Assembly (NCBI GenBank): GCA_018398805.1
Contig: JAGFBZ010000335.1
Coordinates: 62,001-126,000 of the forward strand
Length of the DNA: 64,000 nucleotides
Source of the DNA: Hirundichthys speculiger
Lineage: Eukaryota > Chordata > Actinopteri > Beloniformes > Exocoetidae
Direction of reading: 5' to 3'
A program made the translations under genes and the position numbers. Positions 24,501 through 39,500 of the stretch are shown here, one piece after another (position 1 is the first letter of the stretch; the number at the start of each line of letters is the position of its first letter). A model generated the notes under the pieces. The model made no database searches and was not told where the DNA came from. It was given only the letters and a program-made list of their open reading frames with translations.

Positions 24501-27500
24501 ATGAACAGAATCGGTGACAAAGATCAGCCCTAGAATGATGTTTTGACAACATTTCATGAACCTGACGGATCATTCTTAGAGACACATTGATACATCAACA
24601 TATCACCCTGTAACACTTACCTTCCTGTGGATAATCTCTTCCCCAGGGTCTTCCTTCAAAAGGAGGGAGTCCAGGAGCTTGCATGAGTGGTGCTGGTGGA
24701 ATAAAGTCATCCAGGTCTGTAGCTGGTATCCTATAGAGACAGAAGTCCACACTAGCAGCCCGTTCTTTCAAAGGACTAGTCTAAAAATTGGTCATAGATG
24801 CCATGTTTTACCTGTCTGTCTGTCTGGTGAACAGGTAGTCCGAGTTTGTGGAGGAGGGGGTTCCTGGTGGTGGCAGAACATCAGCTTCAGCTCCAGCCAG
24901 AAGATCCATGACAAAGTCTGAGCCAGCAAGGTCCGACCAGCCCTCATCGGTTACAAGAGCCACCGACCAGCCATGCACTGCTTCAGTCACACCTCTGAAC
25001 AACACATGGAGGATGCAAATGAACCAGGAACTACATCCAAACCAACAGAACAACAAGGAATTACATCAAGACCAATAAACCTCACAGGAACTACGTCCAG
25101 ACCTACCGGGAACTAGACCCAAACTAATTAACCAACTGGGAACTACATCCAGACCAGAAAAAACAAGCGAAAACTACATCCTGATCAACCCGGAACTACA
25201 CGCTGACCAATAAACCAACCAAGAACTACTTCCAGACCAATAAACCAACCAGGAACTACATTCAGACCAGAAAAACAAGCAAAAACTACATCCTGATCAA
25301 CCAGGAAATACACACTGACCAATAAACCAGGCTGGAGCATCCAGAATAACCTGGAAATGCATTTATATCTCGAAACAAACCAGGAAGTTCATCCTGACCA
25401 ATAAACCAACCAGGAACTACATCCAGACCGATAACCCTGCCAGGAACTACATACAGACAAATAACCCTGCCAGGACCTACAGTGCCTATAGAAAATCATC
25501 ATACCCCTCTGAAATTGTTACTTTATTTGTCATATAACCTGAAATCATAACCCATTAAAAAAAAACTTTTTCCAGCTTTATTTTACAAATTTAGCCTTAC
25601 AACATCAAACTAATGAAAAAACTGAGACAGTTCTGAAAATTATAAAAAATGAAAAAACTAAAATAACAGGGTTGGAAAAGTCATCAGTCCCCTGATTTAA
25701 TACTTCGTAGAGCCACCTTTTGCTTTAATTACAGCCATCAATCTCTTTGGATATGTCTCTACCAGCTTTGCACACCTAGATTGGGGAATATTTGCCCATT
25801 CTTCCTTGCAGAATTGTTCAAGTTCAGTCAGATTCCGTGGTGAGCGGCGATGGACTGCTCTCTTCAAGTCCATCCACAGATTTTCTATTGGATTTAAGTC
25901 AGGGCTCTGACTTGGCCACTCAAGGACATTCACCTTCCTATCCTTAAGCCACTGCATTGTTCTTTTAGCGGTATGTTTAGGAACGTTGTCATGTTGGAAG
26001 GTGAATGACCTGCCCATCTTCAGCTGTCTAGCAGAGGGACGCAGGTTTTCCTCAAGAATTTGGGTGTACTTGGCAGCATCCATTTTCCCTTCAATCCTGA
26101 CCAATTGCCCAGTCCCAGCTGAAGAGAAACAGCCCCACAACATAATGTTGCCACCACCATGCTTCACAGTAGGTATGGTGTGTTTTGGATGGTGTGCTGT
26201 GTTTGGTTTTCGCCAAACATAGCGCTTCGAGTTCAGTCCAAAAAGTTCAATCTTGGTCTCATCTGACCATAAAATCTTTTTCCACATGGCAGCAGAATCA
26301 TCCAGGTGTGTTTTTGCGTAGCACAAACGAGCCTGAGTGTGGGACTTTTTCAGAAAAGGCTTCTTTCTTGCCACCCTGCCATACAGACCAGCTTTGTGTA
26401 AAAACTTGTGAGATTGTTGTCACATGCACAGACAGACCAGTCCCAGCCATAAAGACCTGTAAGTCCTTCAAAGTTGCCTTTGGCCTCTTGGTAGCTTCTC
26501 TGATCAGTTTCCTCCTGGCTCGGTCATCCAGTTTGGATGGACGGCCTGATCTAGGCAAGGTGTTGGTGGTGCCATACGCTTTCCACGTCTTAATGATGCT
26601 CTGAATGGTACTCAGAGGGATGGCTAAAGCCTTTGAAATCTTTTTGTAGCCTTCACCTAACTTGTGCCTTTTCACAACTTTATCACGGAGGTCTTTTGAA
26701 AGCACTTTTCCAACCATGGTGAGTTCTTTGCAGTACCATGCACTACTAGTAGTGGAATCGTCAAGAAACAGCTGGTTTTATCCTGAAGTCATCAAAACTA
26801 GGATAATTGATGCCAGGTGGGGGGCAATTAGCCTGATGTTTGATCTGAAGGTTGATTGGTAGCACCTGAGCAACTTTATAATGGTATACTCTAAGGGGCT
26901 GATCACTTAACCAAACCAGGTATTTCACTAATTATTTTTTAATAATTGTCCAAAATGCTTCAAAATTTTATTTTCACTTTGATGAGGAGGGTTATATTGT
27001 GTACATACAGCTCAAAAATGTTAGATTGAATTTATTTTAATTTCCAGGGTGTAATGTGACTAAAGGTAAAGATTTTGCCAGGGTATGATGACTTTCTATA
27101 GGCACTGTACACCCAGACAGATAACCCTGCCAGGAACTACATCCAGACCGATAAACCAACCAGGAACTACATCCAGACCGATAAACCAACCAGGAACTAC
27201 ATCCAGACCAATAAACCAACCAGGAACTACATCCAGACCAACTGAATTTTAACACATTCAGTTAAATGGGGGTTTGTGTAAAACGTGAAAACCGTACTTG
27301 TAATGAAGAAGCCAAGAGGCCAGCTGCTCTCCAGTGGTCCACGACTCAACTTCAGTTGTTAGTTTCTCATCTGTCAAGATAAATTAATGAGATGAATGAA
27401 TGTGATGTCAGTTTATGGATGCATGATTTTAGAAGCTGTCGGGAACCTCGATATCTGTTTTTACCTGTGAAGGTGTGCATTTCCAACAGCATGGTTCCCT

Positions 27501-30500
27501 TCCTCTGATTGGAGGTCCACTCCAGCTGAGTGGGGGGGTACATCCGGGAAGCGGGGGCTGGGAGTTGCAGAGATGTTAGCAGTTTGTGTTGACACAGTGA
27601 CCGGTACTCTCCTGGACTGTGGTCAGACACATACCTGCAGGTCAGGTGGACACAGTTTCAAATTAATGTTGATCAATTCAATTCAATTCAGTTAAATTCA
27701 GCTTCATTTGTATAGCATCTATTACAATACATGTTGTCTCTAGGTGCTTTTCAGAGACCCAGATCATAGCAGCGTAGACCTATAGCAGCGTAGACCTATA
27801 GCAGCATAGACCTATAGCAGCATAGACCTATAGCAGCGTAGACCTATAGCAGCGTAGACCTATAGCACCATAGACCTATAACAGCATAGACCTATAGCAG
27901 CGTAGACCTATAGCAGCGTAGACCTATAGCAGCATAGACCTATAACAGCATAGACCTATAGCAGCGTAGACCTTTAGCAGCATAGACCTGTACAACATAG
28001 CTATGATGAGGCTGTTTCAGACCAGCCTACTCTAGTCTGGTCCTGTAACTGTAGCTGTGACTATTGGGCCTAGCACACTGTTGTTTAGACTAACTATAGG
28101 CTTTATGAAACAGAAATGTTTTCAGATTGGTTTTAAAAGTGGAGGTGGCGTCAGCCTCCTGAATCCAAACTGGTAGCTGGTTCCAATCAATCAATCAACC
28201 GTTATTTGTAGAATCCTTTACAACACACAAGGTGACCAAAGTGCTTTCCATTAAAATCCACATTAAAACAAAACTATTTAGATTCGACATAACAATACAA
28301 TTTAAATTAAATGAAAAATATCTCACATCATGACTGTGTATTAAAAGCCAGTCTAAATAAATAAGTGTTAAGCCTGGATTTAATTCCATAGTAAAGGTGT
28401 CTGACAGCAGAAGGCCCGTGCTCCAAATCTACTTTTAGATATTCTAGGAACTCAAATCAAATAAATAGCACTTTTCATACATATAAAATGCAACACAAAG
28501 TGCTTCACAAAACAAAATAAAACATAAACAAGAATTTCCTTCGGGATAAATAAAGTTTATCTTATCTTATCTTATCTTATCTTATAAAACAGGAACACAA
28601 CAAATAAAAACCCGTCCCTCTCACGCTTACACACAAAGCACACACACGCACCCTCACAGCACAAAGTAAAAAGCTAAGTAAACATGGCAGGGCACTGAGG
28701 ATCCAGGTGAGGATAAAAAAAACACCTATGGGAGGCAATTCACACCGAGACGCTCCACAACCTGCATCTACAGGGGGCGCTGTCCCAGAGACCACCTCAA
28801 CTCAGATAGACCAGGGTAGACTCTACACATTGAGCAGACCTCCCAGTCCTCCAGGCCCAAGGAATCTCCAAGACCACGCCCCCCGAGCAGACCAGACACA
28901 CCTCCCAGTGTGGAGGGAAACACTGGAGCTAAAAACTCAAAAGACTCAAAAGTAAATTATAGTAACATTAAAATCATTACAGATTAAGAACAGTAAAATA
29001 AAAGAAATACGAGTAAAAGAAATCAGGTAAAAACCAAATTAAAAAGGTGAGTAATAAATAGATTAAAAATAGAATAAAGTAGAAGAAGCTAAAATAGTAG
29101 GAGATCAATCAATTAAAAGCCAGACTAAATAGGTGGGTCTATTTTAAAAACTTGCAGCAGGGTTTTCCACAGTCGGGGAGCAGAGTAACTAAAATCACTT
29201 CCCTGTGAGTTTTTACTCTAACGTGAATGGTTAAAGGCCAGTGACCTCAGGGTACGTGAGGGTTGATATTGTAAAAGTAGGTCAGATAGATAAAAGGGAC
29301 ATTAAGACATTTAGACATTTAAAAACAAGTAAAAGTATCTTAAGATCCTGAAGCGGACGGTGAGCCAATGCAGCAACTTTAAAACTGGCGTCATGTGTTC
29401 CCGCCCTCTGGTTCTCGTCAGGACACGAGCAGCTGAGTTCTGTTACAACTGCAGAGAAAAGATGCTCTTTCTGGGAAGACCAGAGATCAGGACATTACAG
29501 TAGCCCAGGAGACCATAGATCAGGACATTACAGTAGAAGACCAGAGATCAGGACATTACAGTAGAAGACCAGAGATCAGGACATTACAGTAGCCCAGGAG
29601 ACCAGAGATCAGGGCATTACAGTAGTCCAGGAGATCAGGACATTACAGTAGAAGACCAGAGATCAGGACATTACAGTAGTCCAGGAGATCAGGGACATTA
29701 CAGTAGACAGTAGACCAGAGCAGAGATCAGGACATTACAGTAGAAGACCAGAGATCAGAGACCAGAGTCAGGACATTACAGTAGACAGTCAGAGACAGAG
29801 ATCAGGGACATTACAGTAGAAGACCAGAGATCAGGACATTGCAGTAGTCCAGGAGACCAGAGATCAGGACATTACAGTAGAAGACCAGAGATCAGGACAT
29901 TACAGTAGTCCAGGAGACCAGAGATCAGGGCATTACAGTAGAAGACCAGAGATCAGGACATTACAGTAGTCCAGGAGACCAGAGATCAGGACATCACAGT
30001 AGTCCAGGAGAGCCAGAGATCAGGACATTACAGTAGTCCAGGAGACCAGAGATCAGGACATTACAGTAGTCCAGGAGACTGGAAATAACAGCATCAGCAC
30101 CTCCTACTGGCCTGAGAGAGAAACAGACTCTGGCTATGTTCTTCGGGTGGTAGAAACCTACCTTTGTAACATTTTTAATGTGTGGAATAAAACTGAGCTC
30201 AGAGTCAAAAAATACACCCAGGTTTCTCACAGATTGGGAAGGTTTAAAATTCTGTAATTTGGGTAAAAGTTTTTCTCTCCTGCCTTCAGGACCGATGACT
30301 AAAACCTCTGTTTTGTCCTGATTGAGCGTCAGGAAGTTAGCTGCCATCCATGACTTAATATCTAAAATACAGTTAAAAAGGGCATCAACATCAGGAGACA
30401 TGGCGACGTACAGCTGCGTATCATCAGAGTAACTATGGAAGCTGGTGCCACGCCTCCTGATGACATCACCCAGGGTAAGCATATAGAGATTAAAAAGGGT

Positions 30501-33500
30501 TGGGCCTAAAATTGACCCCTGGGGAACCCCACACTTAACCTTGTGTGTTTTTGAGGAACAGGTATCCAAACTAACAAAGAAGCTTCGGTCTGTAAGGTAG
30601 GAGGAGAACCAGTTTAAAACAGCACCAGAGAGTCCAAGTAAACCTGTCACTCTGCGAGCAGAGAGCTCAATTTGGAGCACCAGGAGTTATCAGCCCTGCT
30701 AGATAACAAGGAGCTTGGCCATTAAGGACCTTAAATGCAGGAACAGATGTTTGAATTCTCTTCTAAATTTTCTAGGAAGCCAATAGAGGAAGGCTAACAG
30801 TGGAGAGATGTGATCTCTCTGCTGATTCCTGTCAGCACTCACTGCTGTATTTTGGATGCATCATTCAATTTTACTAACTGACCATTTTTTTCAGTAGTAA
30901 ATGTATACATTTAGAAAACACAGATGCTGATAAAATACAAAGGAATGATAGAGAAGCTGAAGGTAACTAGACTGCAGGACGTACTTGAGCAGAGGTTTGT
31001 CCAGCGTTGGTGACGGAGCGAAGGCGCTGAGGCAGCAGGCTAGAAGAAGCCAACCCCTCAGACTCTTCTGGTCCTCCTGATGGTCCGAGGTATAGTAAGC
31101 CAACTGGGCCAGGATCTCATCCCTCAGGACTGGTCGGCTCAGGCCCTTCTCCACTATGTAGTTCCCCAGAATCTGCTCCTGCCAACCACCGAGGTCCGAT
31201 TCACCTATAAACCTCAAGATCTGTGGAGATGAAGTTCAGGTCCAAAAGTTGAATCATCTGAATCAAAGATGTGAAGATCAGATGTAATATGAGTCCCTAA
31301 TCAATCCAGGGTACCAGTTTGTAAATCTCCAGGGCACTTCTGGTGTCTTCAGGCTCCAGAGGGGTGAGGGGTCTCTGGAGGGGGTATCCCTGAGGCTGGC
31401 ACCATGTATCCTGATCAGGACACAACACCAGTTAGTGTTCAGGAAGCAGACACCCTCTCTACCTTTTAAGATTAGGAATAAAACCTTCCTTTTAGAGAAA
31501 GCTGATAGCTACAGGTTCCCCAGGTTGGACCATCCCTTTAGTCATGATTCTGAGACCATCTAGACCTTCAAGACCATTCCCCCAACAGCTGTGATGACAC
31601 TTCCTCTTTGTAGATCTAATTTTGAAAGCAGTATTTTACTACTTTTGTTACTAATCTAGACTCGACAGCAGACTTCCAAACACCAATGTGTGACTCTGCT
31701 CATGAAAGAAAGAGTTCCTCTCCACTAGACTACAAAATGGTAGAATGAAAGCCCAGATATGAACAGCTGAACACAGATGGACCGCCAGACCAAGTTACAA
31801 TGTGCTCCTCCCCTGACTTCCCTGATGGATCAGGACCATGAGGCCATAAGGACTGTTGCAGGTTCAGGATTTGGTTCAACTTTATGTTAATGATAAGGTT
31901 GTGTTAAGGTTTAGGAGGGTCTGGCGGGATTTAATGAGTTTGGTGAGGATGGTCACATGTTTAAAATAAAGAGTGAGAGCACTTTGACTTACCTTTAACA
32001 CAGACTTGGCATAGCGAGAGAAGGGGTATCTATCGATGTCCTGAGGCAGGGCCAGCTTATGATCTGCCTTTACCTGCGGTGGTGCGACTTCTGTGACCCC
32101 TGGTGCATGCTGCTGCCCTGGTGGACACAGAAGGAATCACGGTCATGATTAACTCCAGTCATGAACTGAAATCACCATTAGTGTCTATAGATCCCAGTCC
32201 CTCAACCATGAGACCATGAGAGGATTTTCAGATCCTTTCAGTGGCCATAGAGTTTAGATGTCAAGGGTAGGGGTGCACGATAACTATTGGGCTGATAACT
32301 ATTGGGCCGATAACAGGAAATTATGACGTCATCCCGATAGGTCCAATATCACGACAAATAGCCCCGATAACACACGGCAGTGCCTCGCTCCCTCTCAGCC
32401 TTGAATGACCGGGAGTGAATGTTATATTCAAGTGACGTCGGCATAATCAGAAAAACGATTACTCAATAAGGAAAATCAAGAATACCCCCTCATGCCAGAA
32501 AACAACTCGTTGAATACAACTCGCAGTATTCTCCCACATGTTACACATAAAAAAAGAAAAAAATAGAAAAGGCTGAAAGAACGACTAGCAAATGAGGAAA
32601 TGTTGGAATTTACGTTACACCTTGAATGCAGCATGCATTGTACTGATCACAACAAACATGGCGACGTGGAACTTTGTTAGTTTCAGAAGAAGATAGTTTG
32701 GTGGTTATTTGTGATGAATCCTCTGAGCGAATTCTACAAGGCGGGAAGCACAAGCATAAGCTTTAATATGCTCTAATCTTTAAGCTTTAATCAGCCACCT
32801 ACAACATAACAATCACTTCCATGGAGTTTTGAAATCACGCTAACTTGAGCTAACGGAAGCTAATGGAAGCTAATGCTAACGTGCGCAATCAGGCAGGAGT
32901 CTCCCCTCCCCTCCCCTCTCCCTCATTCCTCTCATCTAAAGCTTCCATGAGATTAAAAAATAAAAACTACTGAACCTCATTTACTTTAATTAAAGGTATT
33001 AATTTAAATGGAACCACAAGCCAAAATCCTTTAAATGTTAATCTTTTTCAGTTTGTAATTTTAATGCATGTATTTCCATCAGTTCAAGGAGCCTTTATTT
33101 CTTTTTTTATCAGTCAGTAATGAACCTTATTTAGGTTAATGTGAGATATCAAATAGGTTTGTTTGGTAGCTTTAAGAAAATGTTTGAAAGGCTTGCCAAT
33201 ATTTTTTCATTGGAAAAAATAAATATCTGTTCATTTAAAAAGTCAAAACTATTTTTGATTTTGTTCATAGTATTAATGTAATGATCTTAGATATATGTGT
33301 GTGTTATCGGTTATCGGTATCGGTCTTTAGGAGCTGAAAGTTATCGGTTATCGGTTTTAAAAAACAGTTATCGTGCATCCCTAGTAGAGGGTAAGGGTTG
33401 CATTCCTGTTTTGGATTGGCTTCAATACAACATGCTGCAGTTACAGCTTGAACACAACCACCTACTCATTAACAGGTGTGTCCAAACCTTTAGCATATGA

Positions 33501-36500
33501 TTCATCACAAACATTCCGGAAAAAACAGTAAGTACAGAACCCAGGTAAGGAACAGTTGAACAGTCAGTTTTTCCGGGGGAGAATCCCCAGACCACCCTCC
33601 AGTAACCCTACCGAGCCCGTGTAACTGGTTCTGACCGTGGTCTTATCAAATTTGTCCGCTGAAAGACTTTCAAAATCACCTTATTATCCAGCTTGTAAGA
33701 CTTACCTGCTGCAGCATGGATCCTGGCAGACAGCTCTGCAGGGATCTCTAGCATCCCAACGTCCTACAGGAACAACAATGAGCCAATCATGTTCCAATCA
33801 TGTCACAGTCAGACTGACAGTTCTGGTCCAGAAATGTTTGGTTCTTGCTCTTACCATCTCTGGACAGACACTCTCGGTTTTTGTCACCACTTTAAATTGG
33901 TCCTTCTGAAATTCCTGCAACCAACAAACAGAAAAGATGAGGTTTGTGTGAACAGACTGGTACCTGCTCAGAACCCCTCAGTCACACTGGTCCCAGTCTG
34001 GTCCCGGTCTGGTCCCAGGTTTAGTATTATTCACCTTCTCAGAAGAGTGTTCCTCCTCTATCAGGCCGAAGCAACCGTTCACACTTTTGTCTCTGCTGAG
34101 GAGTGTTTTCAATCAGACCTATTCTTAGATACCTATCCTGTTATATACCTGAACACCGCCCACAATCCCCACCCCTCACCAGCAGGTCCAAGAGTCCAGA
34201 TAGTCTTTATCAGGAAGTTTACAGCTCTCAGACACGAGTCTCCTCAGTACATCAGTCAGAAATCCTGATAACAGCAGCACTCACTCCTTATCTGTGTTTC
34301 CAGTGTTTGTACCTGCAGCCTACAGGTGTTCCAGGTGTTCACTCTGCTCTGGATCATTCTGGACACAAGAATCAGGAATGTGACAGACCACCATATCGTA
34401 TCCAGAACAGAATGAACACAGGTGTCCCCACCTGTTCTCAAAAATCCTGACTTCATTAAAACAAAGACACTTGCTCTGCTCCCCAGAGACCCTCCCAAAG
34501 CAAACAAGTATGTCACACACCTGAGCACAACAGCGTTCAGCTTCAGTCATGAGTGTACACCTGTCTCAGACACCACATGGAAAAATCATGGGAAATATTA
34601 AACCTAAACCAACTCGTTCATATGAACTTTTAATAAAACCAGCAGAGATAGATTGCCACTCACCACTCAACTCCCTCTGATCATCCATCCATCCATGGTT
34701 CTTCTCCATGTGGAGACTCTACTCTGCAGAGGAAACTCATCTCAGAGCTCATTCTTGTAGTCACTACCCACAGTTCCATTGGTGAGGCTAGGAACATTGC
34801 ATCACAGCCTGGTCCTTTTGGTTCAAGTCTCTCTTCACAACAACAGACCAGTACAAAGTCTATATTACTGCATATGCACGGATCCACCTGTCCAGCTCCT
34901 GCTCTCATCTTCCTTCAAACATATACAAGAACCCAAGATATTGAAACTCCTTCACTTGAGGCAGCACCTCACTCACAACCTAGAAAGGACATGCCACCCT
35001 TTTCTGACTGGAAACCCCAGTCTCAGATTTGGAGGCTCTGATTCTCATCCCAGCTGCTTCACACTGAAGATCATAGCTTGATGAAGCCTACAGGAAGACA
35101 TCGTCTATGAAAAAAGACAATATCCTGAGACCAGCTAACAGGACCTTCTCTGCCCCTCGTCTATTCTTAGAAATTCTGTCCATAAAAGTTATGATCTCCA
35201 TTCTGATTCCTAGTCAAGTACTTTAACAACTTCTGAGGATATCTGAGGGTACCTTTACCCAGCTGGTCTTCAGCAGGAAGGTCCCCCTTATGATCCAGAT
35301 CCTGCTTGAGGTTTCTTTCTCGAGTAGGACCAGCAGCTCTCTGCTTCACCTCCACCTTTCTGATTAATGGTCATTAACAGTGAGTCAAGTGGTATGAGAG
35401 CTTCAAATTCCACTGCATCTTTATCTTTTACTAGGAGTAAAAGAGTAAAAAGAGTATCCAGTTTACCCGTGGTGAGATTTTTCTTTTTTGCTTGCTTTTG
35501 CACTTTTCTTTGTTTGGATGAGTGGATTTCCTTTGTCTGTTGATACTCATCATCGTATTCCAGTCAGGGTTTGAAAGACAGGGAGGAGAGTTGTGATCCA
35601 TTATGTGCCTTCATTTTCAAGTTGATTGTGATGTACTAAGAAAATATGTGTGGATCCACCCATACGCAAGGTTAAGTACATCTGAATTATTTTGTGTTTA
35701 TAGAAATTTCTACGCAAAGATTTAGGGTGAAATCCACATAGGTCTGAGTACATGAAGCTCCAGGTGACGTTGCCTTGGTAGCAGAGGTCATCTACTCAGA
35801 TGCAGGGTTAAGGTTAGGGTTACCAAACCTCTGTCTGTGTGTTGTGCTGTTGGGTGAAATGGATCCTGAAGCAATTGAATCATAGAATTACAAAAGGGCC
35901 CAACTCCATAATTTTTGCGAAATCCTTATCTTGTACATTAGGTTAAGAGCTATCAAAATGAATTGAAGAAAGGCCCAACTCCAGTTCATAAAGCTGTTAA
36001 CTAAGGTGATGTTTTTTGCCTTGAGTTGAATAACGGCCCAAGGCCTGGAGAGAAAAAATTCTCTCCTGAAAAATATACCTCGGTGGAGTTGGGCCCTTTT
36101 GTAACTCTGTGATTCAATTTGAATAGCAACCATTTACTCCTCCTCCTTTAAAGGTGCTATAGAAATAAACTTTGATTTGACTAAACACTGCTTTGACAAA
36201 CTGCTTTGAAAAACCATTTAGAACTAAATGATTTCTGTCTTGTGTGTCAGAGGAGTATAAACGAGACTGTCTGACTAAAAATCTCATACTGTACTACTAG
36301 GGCATACTAATTTGATAAAATGTAGTATGCAGTATTATGCAGTATGCAAAATGTAACAATCTACACTATGTGAGAGGGATGTTAGGATATGAATTAGTTT
36401 AAATATTTTAGTCCACATTTAGTTGTTTAAATATCAGTATAGAACTTTTAATGTTTTTAGGAATGTTGGCTGTCTTTAGACTTTATATAGACGTCATCCC

Positions 36501-39500
36501 AGCGTTTACCTCAACCTGTCTATATAGACATCATCCCAGCGTTGACCTCCACCCGTCTATATAGACGTCTTCCCAGCATTGACCTCCACCTGTCTATATA
36601 GATGTCATCCCAGCATTTACCTCCACCTATCTATATAGACGTCATCCCAGTGTTGACCTCCACCTGTCTATATAGATGTCATCCCAGCGTTGACCTCCAC
36701 CTGTCTATATAGATGTCATCCCAGCGTTAACCGCGAAGTGGGGGGGAATACTGTATATAGTATTACCAGGATGTATGTCCTCCATCCTCTGTCCTCTATT
36801 GTCTCTCAGCCCTGTCTCTCCTCTCTTTATCCAGCTGGTCTTCATCAGGAACTCTCTTAAAGTGGAGTTTATTCTTGCCACTGTTTGGCTTAAAGTTTTT
36901 TTTCTCCCTCTGTGGGAGTTTTTACCTGCCATTGTCCTTGTTAAGGATTCATTATAATTTAGTTAATGATATTTGCTCAGGGGTCATAATCTGGGTCTCT
37001 GTAAAGCGCCTAGAGACAATTGATATTGTAACAGACGCTATATAAATAAAATTGAATTGAATTGAATTGAATTAAGATATCACATTTACTCACATCTTTC
37101 TTTAAATTATTTTAATACTTCAAATTATTGAGAAAATAATGATTCCTAAAACCAAAATGAATGATAAAAAACTCAAATGGGTATATTAAGTGGAGAGTAT
37201 AGTAAAGTAAATGACATAATGTATGTAACGTCAGGTATGAGTGACAGACTCTAAATCCTCTGATTATTGCAGTCACACAGTTGAGTTTAGCTCTGCAGAT
37301 TAACTGAACTGATCAGAGTCCAAACCTCATAAAACTAACAGCTGACAGGTATGTAGCTAAAGAAGAAAAGGAGAACTGGATCAAAGTTCATGAATTAAAA
37401 CAGCAAAAGAGCTCAAAGAAAAACAGAGACTGTTGAGCACAAGCAAGCTGCTCCTAATAAGTTAATGGAAGCAAAAAAGATGGTGACAGGAATCTCCACC
37501 AGTCAGACGTTTAACGAGGAAGTGACAGAGCTGCAGAAAGGAATCGCTTTCTGAGTCCTTCACCGTGGGTTTCTCCAAGGTTTCTAGAATCTGATGGACT
37601 CGAGCACAACTGTCTGAAACTCTAAATATATTTGTTGATGAGGTCTGAAACAAACTTAGAAAGGAGGAGCAGCATACCTGTGTAGCTTTGGATCCGTGCA
37701 CCTGTGGAGCCTGACGTCTGAGGTTTCAGGAGGCGGAAGGAGAGATACAGCACTGCTTCAAATTTCACTCAGAAGTGTAAGTCCAACATCAGAGTGTGTG
37801 TGGGTGTGTGTGTGTGTGTGTGTGTGCGTGTTTACGCTGAGGAGACATGGTTAATGCCATCAGCCAGGCTAAAGGAAAGGAATGAAGGAAAGTGCTACAC
37901 AAACAGACCAGAAATAAGAACTGTAAATCAATTCTGCAGCCACTCATATCACCATCAGAAGACCAGTGTGACCAGTACATGTAGACAAGAAAACAGCATG
38001 GTGAGGGGTGGGGGTTGGGGGGTCTGAGATCTTTTACTCAACACAGCATAGATGGGAGCTTTCCTGTGGCCTTCAGTCATTGCTGCTGAGGCTGATGTAA
38101 AAACGATCCAGAGCGGAAGGTATCTCACAGTTGTTCTAAACACTGATGTCTTTGTTGTTAAAGGTGAACAACCAAATTTAATGAGTGTCACATGATGTCT
38201 CAGAGGTCCAGACACATCAGAATCAGAATCGCCTTTATTGTCATTGTAAGTGCATTACAACGAAATTTGCGTGCATTCATCAAAAGGTACTTGTGAGGTA
38301 GACAGGAATATTAATAGTATTAAATATATTTACAGCGAAAGAAAGGCAACGTAGTAATTACTGAAAGTATATACAAAATGTAAACCAAGTTATGTACAGT
38401 CTATAGAGTGTTCTTATAATCTTAGTTGATGATATTTGCTTGGGGGTCATGCTCTGGGTCTCTGTAAAGCGCCTAGAGACAATTGTCATTGTAACAGACG
38501 CTATATAAATAAAATTGAATTGAATTGAATTGAATTGTTCTGTCGACTAGTATATTGCACAGAGTATTGCCCTGGAAGTATTCCAGTACATTCAAAGGGT
38601 TGTGTATAAAAGGCAAAGTGCTATTTCCAGTTATTGTTCAGTGCAGTAATGGCTCTGGGGAAAAAGCTGTCCCTGAGCCTGTTTGTCCCAGTTCTGTGGG
38701 ACCAATACCGAGGGTAGTAGGTTAAACAAGTGGTTACTGGGGTGGGAGGGGTTCTGGATGATGCTGGTCGCTCTGCTGAGGTAGCGAGAGCTAGCAAAGT
38801 CCTCCAGACTGGGCAGAGAGCAGCCATGTTGATCACCCTCTGCAGTGCTCTCCTGTCTGCTGCTGAGCACCCTGGTACCAGGATGTGATCCAGTACGCCA
38901 GGATGCTCTGGATGGTGGCTCTATAGAGCAGCACCCTGGTACCAGGCTGTGATGCAGTACCAGGATGCTCTGGATGGTGGCTCTGTAGAGTAGCACCCTG
39001 GTACCATGCTGTGATGCAGTACCAGGATGCTCTGGATGGTGGCTCTGTAATGCAGCACCCTGGTACCAGGCTGTGATGCAGTACGCCAGGATGCTCTGGA
39101 TGGTGGCTCTGTAGAGCAGCACCCTAATACCAGGCTGTGATGCAGTACGCCAGGATGCTCTGGATGCTTGCTCTGTAGAGCAGCACCCTGGTACCACGCT
39201 GTGATGCAGTACCAGGATGCTCTGGATGGTGGCTCTGTAGAGTAGCACCCTGGTACCAGGCTGTGATATAGTAACAGGATGCTCTGGATGGTGGCTCTGT
39301 AGAGAAGCACCCTGGTACCAGGCTGTGATGCAGTATGCCAGGACGCTCTGGGTGGTGGCTCTGTAGAGCAGCACCCTGGTACCAGGCTGTGATGCAGTAC
39401 ACCAGGATGCTCTGGATGGTGGCTCTATAGAGCAGCACCCTGGTACCAGGCTGTGATGCAGTACCAGAATGCTCTGGATGGTGGCTCTGTAGAGCAGCAC

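Noticed and set aside
27765..28000. Regular spaced repeat considered as a CRISPR-like array
   Set aside because: 16-bp direct tandem units without spacers, in a vertebrate intron; it is a minisatellite.
37680..37760. Possible extra myosin exon reading [18 protein letters not shown] on the minus strand
   Set aside because: Has a GT donor (ACAG/GTATGC), but no convincing acceptor, no conserved motif, and exons 3 and 4 already join in phase without it.
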